DNA of 10,544 bases from Methanosarcina sp. Lineage in GTDB: Archaea > Halobacteriota > Methanosarcinia > Methanosarcinales > Methanosarcinaceae. Below, piece by piece: positions 6,523 through 10,544 of the stretch (its first letter is position 1; each line of letters starts with the position of its first letter). The notes under the pieces were generated by a model. It made no database searches. It saw only the letters and a program-made list of their open reading frames with translations, and was not told the DNA's origin. Made by a program: the position numbers and the translations under genes. Location of the stretch: NCBI GenBank assembly GCA_024280975.1, contig JAMXLQ010000019.1:1-10544 (forward strand). Direction: 5' to 3'.

Positions 6523-6846
6523 ATGTCTGAAGAATTAAAAGCTAGGACATTAAGGGTAGAAGATTTGATTGAATACCAGGAAGGAGCCGTTGTAAGCAAA
6601 GAAATTATTCGTAAGACTACCGGAACTGTGACGATATTTGCTTTTGACAAAGGAGAAGGATTGAGCGAGCATACTGCTCCCTTCGATGCCATGGTTCAGG
6701 TGATGGATGGAAGGGCAGAAATTGTTATTTCCGGAAAGAAAAATTATTTGGAGAAAGGAGACATGATTATAATGCCTGCTAATGAACCTCATTCGCTCCA
6801 TGCTCTTGAAAGGTTTAAAATGGTTCTAACAATGATCCGATCTTAA
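6523..6846 (+). CDS. Small single-domain cupin protein
   Basis: This 107-residue protein forms one beta-barrel cupin domain, residues about 25-105. The first cupin motif reads GEGLSEHTAPFDAMVQVMDG (44-63): only one of the two usual histidines is present (His50), with the TAPFDA signature of a widespread subfamily in place of H-x-H. The second motif is GDMIIMPANEPHSL (79-92), keeping Pro85 and His90, followed by the subfamily ending RFKMVLTMI. Such cupins bind a metal or a small ligand, but no substrate can be named. The ATG has a good ribosome binding site, AGAGGTGA at 6511-6518. The gene stands alone on the plus strand, convergent to cofE, with a short T-run (6881-6885) after it. Confidence 0.88.
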   Translation: MSEELKARTLRVEDLIEYQEGAVVSKEIIRKTTGTVTIFAFDKGEGLSEHTAPFDAMVQVMDGRAEIVISGKKNYLEKGDMIIMPANEPHSLHALERFKMVLTMIRS

Positions 6847-6961
6847 TAATATTGAGTTCAATTTTAAGTTGCAGTGAATTGTTTTTCAGGAAGGAATCAC
6901 AAACATCCGATACTAGCAAAATTTCTAAAAATAGGAATCCTTGATATCTTAAAATTAATAT

Positions 6962-7756
6962 TTAGCTTTGAAACCGTTTATTCTTTAGATTTAATTCTTT
7001 TTTTTGCAGGCAACGAAGTCCCTTTTTAATGATATCCTGTTCGTCGGAACGGTATATTTCCTTTATAAAGGTATTTTCTTCACAATAATGATCAAGTCCG
7101 CGAATTACAATTACAGGAGTGCCTCCTCCACCTTCTCCCATCAAAAGGTTTGCGGCACCTGCAAGCTCATCAACAACGGCTTCCTCTGTAATCTCAAGGA
7201 TTTTTCCAAAAAGATCTTTTTCCCCGATCCAGCGCTTTATAGGTTTTATCTTGTAAACCCCTATGGCAGCACCAGTCTGCCCGATTTTAAACGCTCTGCC
7301 ATTTGTATCTGTGACAATCACACTTACTTTTTTTCCGCTAAGCTTTTCGAGTTCCTGTCCGAGACTTGAGGCACTAGCATTTGGGTTTTCCGGAGAGTAA
7401 ATCAAAAATCCATTTTCAATATTTGACTCATCAATTCCTGCGTTTACACAGGTATGCCCTGCAAGAGTTGTCACAAGCATAAAAGGCTTTTCCACAAGAA
7501 CTTCCTTGCTCCGGGAAAGCACAGCCTGGATAAACCTTGCATCTTTTCCATTCCGAGCTGCGATCTCAAGTGCCATCTTCTCTGGAGTGATATCCTCAAG
7601 CCTGAAAATCTCACCTTCAGCTTTAGCAACAATGGTCGAGGCAACAATAACAATATCTCTGTCCTGAAGTTCGATATTCTCACAAATAATCGATGGCAGG
7701 TCATCCCCAGCATGTATAAGGGGAATATTCTCAACGGCTATGGCTTCGAATTTCAA
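6962..7756 (-). CDS. cofE: Coenzyme F420:L-glutamate ligase CofE
   Basis: CofE uses GTP and a divalent metal to add glutamate residues to F420-0, making the gamma-linked tail of F420, the deazaflavin hydride carrier of methanogenesis. The 264 residues match the usual length. Visible family marks are VASTIVAKAEG (38-48, usually IVSKAEG), HTCVNAGIDESN (101-112) with Asp109, VTDTNGRAFKIGQTGAAIG (148-166) with Asp150, a run around KRWIGEKDLFG (174-184), and DELAGAANLLMGEG (196-209). The C-terminal 40 residues are lysine-rich. The start is TTG at 7756, supported by TGAGGA (7763-7768) seven bases ahead and by the family opening AIAVENIPLIHAGDD. The gene is alone; its upstream region also contains a guide RNA on the other strand, so the two may share promoter DNA. 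Confidence 0.95.
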   Translation of the reverse strand: MKFEAIAVENIPLIHAGDDLPSIICENIELQDRDIVIVASTIVAKAEGEIFRLEDITPEKMALEIAARNGKDARFIQAVLSRSKEVLVEKPFMLVTTLAGHTCVNAGIDESNIENGFLIYSPENPNASASSLGQELEKLSGKKVSVIVTDTNGRAFKIGQTGAAIGVYKIKPIKRWIGEKDLFGKILEITEEAVVDELAGAANLLMGEGGGGTPVIVIRGLDHYCEENTFIKEIYRSDEQDIIKKGLRCLQKKELNLKNKRFQS

Positions 7757-7762
7757 GTGTTT

Positions 7763-7768
7763 TCCTCA
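7763..7768 (-). promoter_or_regulatory. Ribosome binding site deciding the cofE TTG start
   Basis: TGAGGA on the minus strand lies six bases before TTG 7756. No ATG or GTG gives both this spacing and the complete family N-terminus. Confidence 0.6.
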
Positions 7769-7867
7769 AAAACCTTTAAAATCAATAAATAAAGCAACTG
7801 AATTTGTTCTGTTAGATAACGGAGCAATTCAATAAATTAATAATTTGCAGCAGTAAAGGCAGTAACC

Positions 7868-7875
7868 ATAAATAA
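7868..7875 (+). promoter_or_regulatory. Possible TATA box of the C/D guide RNA
   Basis: ATAAATAA, preceded by AACC, lies about 25-30 bases before the 5' end expected for the guide RNA at about 7896-7898, the distance expected for an archaeal promoter. Confidence 0.4.
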
Positions 7876-7897
7876 GACCACCGATATACTTGATCTT

Positions 7898-7960
7898 GCG
7901 GCGATGATGAGAGTTACCCCAACTGAGCAAAAGATGATGAGAATAATTTCCTGATGCCGC
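7898..7960 (+). ncRNA. Box C/D guide RNA (2'-O-methylation guide)
   Basis: The stretch has every part of an archaeal C/D sRNA in order. These are a closing stem GCGGC (7898-7902) with GCCGC (7956-7960); box C ATGATGA (7904-7910); a 12-base guide GAGTTACCCCAA (7911-7922); box D' CTGA (7923-7926); a seven-base spacer; box C' ATGATGA (7934-7940); a 10-base guide GAATAATTTC (7941-7950); and box D CTGA (7951-7954). Such RNAs bind L7Ae, Nop5 and fibrillarin and place a 2'-O-methyl group on the target base pairing with the fifth base before D or D'. Predicted targets are a G in UUGGGGUAACUC (D' guide) and a U in GAAAUUAUUC (D guide). I could not place these in rRNA or tRNA from memory. Boxes are perfect on the plus strand only. 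It lies between cofE and the next gene and is not part of any ORF. Confidence 0.88.
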
Positions 7961-7976
7961 GCTTTTAATCTATTTT
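7961..7976 (+). terminator. T-rich end of the guide RNA gene
   Basis: Directly after the closing stem come TTTT (7963-7966) and TTTTT (7972-7976), which would end the short transcript. Confidence 0.45.
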
Positions 7977-8154
7977 TCGAGATTATCTTATTTTTTAGTT
8001 TACTTCATTTTCAGTCTACTTCCTGTTCATATTATTTACCTTCAATTTATTTGATTTTCCAACTTACTTTAGTTTAGATTTATTCAATTTTACATAAATC
8101 GTTTTTCTCTTCGAGCAGATTTAAGAGCTTTTATTTGCTTGCAAATCAAACTTC
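7977..8154 (+). other. Pyrimidine-rich leader region
   Basis: No gene is seen. The plus strand is strongly T/C-rich and contains an imperfect tandem repeat of 16 bases (7997-8012 and 8013-8028, about 13 of 16 alike) and the near-palindrome ATTTGC-TT-GCAAAT at 8133-8146, which lies just before the ribosome binding site of the following gene and could be an operator. TATA-like words near 8119-8136 may start that gene. Confidence 0.35.
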
Positions 8155-8163
8155 AGAGGGGTG
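8155..8163 (+). promoter_or_regulatory. Ribosome binding site deciding a GTG start
   Basis: AGAGGGGTG at 8155-8163 is six bases ahead of GTG 8170. The alternative GTG at 8161 is part of this site and therefore unlikely to be the start. Confidence 0.6.
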
Positions 8164-8169
8164 TTAAAT

Positions 8170-8562
8170 GTGAGCCAATATGACCTGAACGAAATTATAG
8201 AAAAAATAAAGGATAAAAGCCCTTTTGAGTTAAAAGACAACAAACGGAGCCGAACCTGGAGTCTAAGAGTTATCATAAGCAAGCTATATTACTCCCTGGA
8301 CTTTGAGAACGAGCCTCAAGCCACCAGGCAAAAAATAACTCAGCTTCTTCTTCACCATGGGCAATTTAACAGAGAAGAGATTGACGAGATGTTTCAATTG
8401 TCAGCAAAGGAAACTACTGAATATTCAATGGAATTTCTAAAGCAACATCCTGAAATTGCACAGGATGAAGCCTTGAAAAGTGAAGAGTTTCCTGATGAAA
8501 TCAAAGGAAAGGAAGAGAAAAAACCCAAGGAAATAAAATATATTTTTCCACACTACTGCTAA
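8170..8562 (+). CDS. Hypothetical charged helical protein
   Basis: This 130-residue protein belongs to no family I recognise. It is soluble, with no signal peptide or membrane helix. Residues about 1-20 (SQYDLNEIIEKIKDKSPFEL) and 30-70 (SLRVIISKLYYSL, then QKITQLLLHHGQFNREEIDE) look helical; the pattern of short helices with a turn before an acidic helix resembles small regulatory or adaptor folds, but no DNA-binding motif is clear. The last 35 residues are dominated by lysine and glutamate (GKEEKKPKEIK) and end in aromatic YIFPHYC. The start GTG 8170 is chosen from the ribosome binding site at 8155-8163; starting at GTG 8161 would add three residues. It stands alone, with a near-palindrome just upstream. 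Confidence 0.7.
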   Translation: MSQYDLNEIIEKIKDKSPFELKDNKRSRTWSLRVIISKLYYSLDFENEPQATRQKITQLLLHHGQFNREEIDEMFQLSAKETTEYSMEFLKQHPEIAQDEALKSEEFPDEIKGKEEKKPKEIKYIFPHYC

Positions 8563-8749
8563 ATGTCTGCTGGAGGTATTTTTCAGCAAAGCGGGAAAGG
8601 TATAAAGAGTAATATGAAAACAGATCATCAGATCAGCAAGTAGATTAATAGAGGAATCAAGAGAAGAGATTTCCATATATTTTTTCATACATTATTTGTG
8701 AAAGATGTTAATGTTTACGGAGACTCTTAGAACATTATCAGTTTATGAG

Positions 8750-8767
8750 AAAAATATCACTATTTTT
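8750..8767. terminator. Hairpin with T-run
   Basis: A seven-bp perfect AT stem with a four-base loop. It lies 188 bases after the hypothetical protein gene, so it is either a distant terminator of that gene or ends an unseen short transcript. Confidence 0.3.
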
Positions 8768-8900
8768 ATAATTAGTTCTTGATATTGGTGTCAAATTAAT
8801 CTGTAAAAAGCAGTACATAGCCATATAAACTCCTCAACCAACGAAAGATAATCTTATATCTATTGACCACGAATTTCTATGCTCCGGTCTAATTGTATAA

Positions 8901-8920
8901 TAATATATATCGAAATATAA
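8901..8920 (+). promoter_or_regulatory. Probable TATA region of the cation transporter gene
   Basis: Two overlapping TATA-like words (TAATATATAT and AAATATAA) lie 43-62 bases before ATG 8963. Either would give a leader of roughly 15-35 bases; no clear ribosome binding site is present before the ATG. Confidence 0.35.
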
Positions 8921-8962
8921 TATCTCAAATCTATTCAAATAATCAAGCTGATATGAGAAATT

Positions 8963-9952
8963 ATGGAAGGTACTGGAGATACAAATAAAGAGACTCTTTT
9001 TAGTTATGAAGAGAATGAAGACACACGATACTCTCGGGCGGCTCATGTAACAAAAGTCTCGATGCTTTTAAATTTTTTATTGACGAGTGTCAAGTTTGCG
9101 GCTGGGATCCTAGGTAATAGTACGGCGATGGTTGCTGATGCGGCTCATTCACTGTCCGATTTAATAACCGATATTGCGGTGATTGTGGGGTTAAGAGTTG
9201 CAAAAAAACCAAGAGACAGTACACATAATTACGGACACGGGAAAATTGAAACTTTAGCTGCAGCGTTTACAGGGCTTGTGCTTCTAGTAGCTGCTTTTGG
9301 AATTTTCTGGGGTGGCCTTCAGAAAATTATTACTTATTATAATGGGGAAGGACTCCCAGAACCAAGCAAAATTACTCTTGTTGTAGCGATTATTTCAATT
9401 GTGTCAAAAGAGTGGCTGTATCGTTACACCATAGTGTGTGGTCGAGAAATTAAGAGTGATGCGGTAATTGCAAACGCCTGGGATCACCGTTCGGACGCCT
9501 TCTCCTCTCTAGGAACCATGCTAGGGATAGGAGGTGCGATCTTTCTTGGAGGTAAGTGGGTAGTACTTGACCCTTTAACTGCAGTTGCAATAAGTTTCCT
9601 TATCTTTAAAGTGGCGTTTGATATCTCCTACAAAAACCTGAATGAACTGCTGGAAGCTTCACTCGATTCGGAAACTTACAGAAACATCGAACGAGTTCTG
9701 AATTCTACTGAAGGTGTTTTAGGCTTCCATGAGCTAAAGACCCGAAAAATAGGGAATGCCATGGCTGCAGATGTCCATATTGAGGTTGACCGGGATTTGA
9801 ATATAGTGGATGCACATGAAATCTCAACGCAGATAGAAAATAGGTTAAGGGAGATCTGTGGCAACAATGGCCACTTTTCAATTCATGTGGAACCATGCTC
9901 TGATTCCGAGTATTATAGTAAGGACATGTCAAAACGAAATTATGAAAATTGA
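8963..9952 (+). CDS. Cation diffusion facilitator family transporter
   Basis: This membrane antiporter of 329 residues exports divalent metal ions in exchange for protons. A 25-residue acidic N-terminal tail precedes six helices (about 30-50, 54-77, 98-120, 136-152, 182-198, 202-222). The transport site is visible in helix 2 as His62-x-x-x-Asp66 (AHSLSD) and before helix 5 as Asp174-x-x-x-Asp178 (DHRSD), where many relatives have His in the first place. The loop HNYGHGKIETLAA (88-100) is another family mark. The cytoplasmic C-terminal domain (about 225-312) has the ferredoxin-like CDF dimer fold with VHIEVD (271-276), DAHEIS and HFSIHVEP (304-311), whose histidines can bind regulatory metals. 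The tail is short and polar. Metal (Zn, Mn, Fe or Co) cannot be decided. No ribosome binding site is clear before ATG 8963. It is convergent to hsp20. Confidence 0.93.
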   Translation: MEGTGDTNKETLFSYEENEDTRYSRAAHVTKVSMLLNFLLTSVKFAAGILGNSTAMVADAAHSLSDLITDIAVIVGLRVAKKPRDSTHNYGHGKIETLAAAFTGLVLLVAAFGIFWGGLQKIITYYNGEGLPEPSKITLVVAIISIVSKEWLYRYTIVCGREIKSDAVIANAWDHRSDAFSSLGTMLGIGGAIFLGGKWVVLDPLTAVAISFLIFKVAFDISYKNLNELLEASLDSETYRNIERVLNSTEGVLGFHELKTRKIGNAMAADVHIEVDRDLNIVDAHEISTQIENRLREICGNNGHFSIHVEPCSDSEYYSKDMSKRNYEN

Positions 9953-9999
9953 GAATCGGATTGAAAATCTCTTTGTACTGAGTCGGAAAAATCAACAGG

Positions 10000-10040
10000 A
10001 AAAATTCAAAAAATACAGGCTGCGTTTTTTTCGCAGTCTG
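10000..10040 (-). terminator. Hairpin terminator between convergent genes
   Basis: CAGGCTGCG at 10016-10024 pairs with CGCAGTCTG at 10032-10040 (one G-U) around a loop of seven T. Read on the minus strand the stem is followed by T-runs (complement of 10008-10013 and 10000-10004), the classic form to end hsp20 38 bases after its stop. On the plus strand the loop T7 can end the transporter transcript. Confidence 0.65.
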
Positions 10041-10077
10041 AAATTAAATTCAAGGTTATCTTTCCGCTCCAAAAAGT

Positions 10078-10539
10078 TTACTCAATAGCTATTTTCTTTG
10101 CCGGCTCTTCCAGTTGCATTTTCGGAAGCGTTATTGTCAGAACACCGTTTTCCATTTTTGCAGTGCTCCCTTCTTCCTTAACGCTCGCAGGCAAGCGGAC
10201 TGCCCTATAAAATTGAGTATATGCTCTCTCCCGGCGTAGGTATCCTTCTTCTTCAGTCTCTTTTTCCTTCCCGGTCTTTGCACTGATCTCAAGCATATCT
10301 TCCTTAAGGTTAATTTGAACATCTTCTTTATTAATACCAGGCAAGTCGGTAGTGACTACAAGCTTATCTTCTTGTTCCTTAATATCAATGGCAGGAGTGT
10401 AGACCTTTCCGCCTCCCCACTCTTCCATTGGTATAAAGTCTTCAAACAGCTGGTTTAAGCGCTCCTGCGTCCTTCTGATTTCTTCAAAAGGATCCCAGCG
10501 TGCAGGGCCTGAAAATGATCTTCTCATAGGCCATCTCAT
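10078..10539 (-). CDS. hsp20: Small heat-shock protein, Hsp20/alpha-crystallin family
   Basis: This ATP-independent chaperone of 153 residues holds unfolding proteins in oligomers during heat or other stress. The N-terminal arm (1-44) is arginine- and proline-rich, then RWDPFEEIRRTQERLNQLFE, an amphipathic stretch common in archaeal forms. The alpha-crystallin domain covers about 46-140: TPAIDIKEQEDKLVV, TTDLPGINKEDVQIN, an acidic loop (KEKETEEEGYLRRER, 91-105) and the signature ENGVLTITLPK (130-140). The C-terminus has the I-x-I motif Ile150-Ala-Ile152 used for oligomer assembly. ATG 10539 is five bases from the window edge, so its ribosome binding site and promoter are not visible and an upstream start cannot be excluded; ATG 10527 (Met5) is a weaker alternative. 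The gene is convergent to the metal transporter. Confidence 0.93.
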   Translation of the reverse strand: MRWPMRRSFSGPARWDPFEEIRRTQERLNQLFEDFIPMEEWGGGKVYTPAIDIKEQEDKLVVTTDLPGINKEDVQINLKEDMLEISAKTGKEKETEEEGYLRRERAYTQFYRAVRLPASVKEEGSTAKMENGVLTITLPKMQLEEPAKKIAIE

Positions 10540-10544
10540 ATCAA

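Larger units (their letters stand above)
8563..8962. other. 400-base AT-rich intergenic stretch
   Basis: No credible gene is seen on either strand. It holds one perfect hairpin (AAAAATA 8750-8756, TATTTTT 8761-8767) with a T-run, which may terminate transcripts in either direction, and TATA-like sequences at 8901-8910 and 8913-8920 that probably belong to the promoter of the following transporter gene. Confidence 0.45.

Noticed and set aside
6523..6846. Cupin suspected of having lost its metal site because only one histidine is in motif 1
   Set aside because: The HTAPFDA form is the normal signature of a widespread small-cupin subfamily, so it is not a defect of this gene.
7004..7369. 121-residue plus-strand frame, with another at 7454-7792
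   Set aside because: Both are opposite-strand shadows of cofE, whose family motifs are clear.
8620..8640. Possible second C/D guide RNA on the minus strand (CTGA next to TGATGA)
   Set aside because: The matching box C and box D at guide distance and the closing stem are absent; the next CTGA is about 40 bases away.
8437..8688. 83-residue minus-strand frame rich in hydrophobic residues
   Set aside because: It is antisense to the lysine/glutamate-rich tail of the hypothetical protein, which yields hydrophobic codons by complement; no ribosome binding site was found.

Overview
The window looks like chromosomal DNA from a methanogenic archaeon of the Methanosarcina type. The reasons are a coenzyme F420 gamma-glutamyl ligase (CofE), an archaeal clamp-loader subunit, archaeal-style SecF and SecD in the order secF-secD, strong GGAGG/GGTG ribosome binding sites mixed with TATA-box promoters, and long AT-rich intergenic stretches. 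No insertion sequence, tRNA, rRNA or CRISPR array was seen. The genus is inferred from gene content and protein style; no search was run.

Left part (1-1670): the C-terminal end of an APC-family amino acid permease runs in from the left edge and is broken by two opposite frameshifts. It is followed, tightly coupled, by two small two-helix membrane proteins, then a stem-loop terminator. Next come a 12-bp inverted repeat and a doubtful 67-codon ORF in an otherwise empty AT-rich stretch.

Middle left, minus strand (1675-5377): secF and secD overlap by ATGA. They encode the membrane partners of the Sec translocon. A divergent RFC-type AAA+ clamp-loader subunit with degraded ATPase motifs lies 74 bases downstream.

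Middle (5378-6846): a divergent promoter region leads to a dCMP deaminase whose TATA box is so close to its ATG that the mRNA is probably leaderless. An in-frame open stretch with no start follows, then a small single-domain cupin.

Right part (6962-10544): cofE is on the minus strand. Next to it, in the intergenic region, is a complete box C/D guide RNA (7898-7960) that protein-gene calling would miss. It is the best unadvertised element of the window. An orphan charged hypothetical protein, a cation diffusion facilitator and, convergent to that, an Hsp20 small heat-shock protein complete the window. The last two genes share a hairpin terminator region.

The genes form several short unrelated units rather than one pathway: amino acid transport, protein export plus replication, pyrimidine nucleotide metabolism, F420 synthesis, RNA modification, metal efflux and stress response. 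No defence or mobile system is evident.
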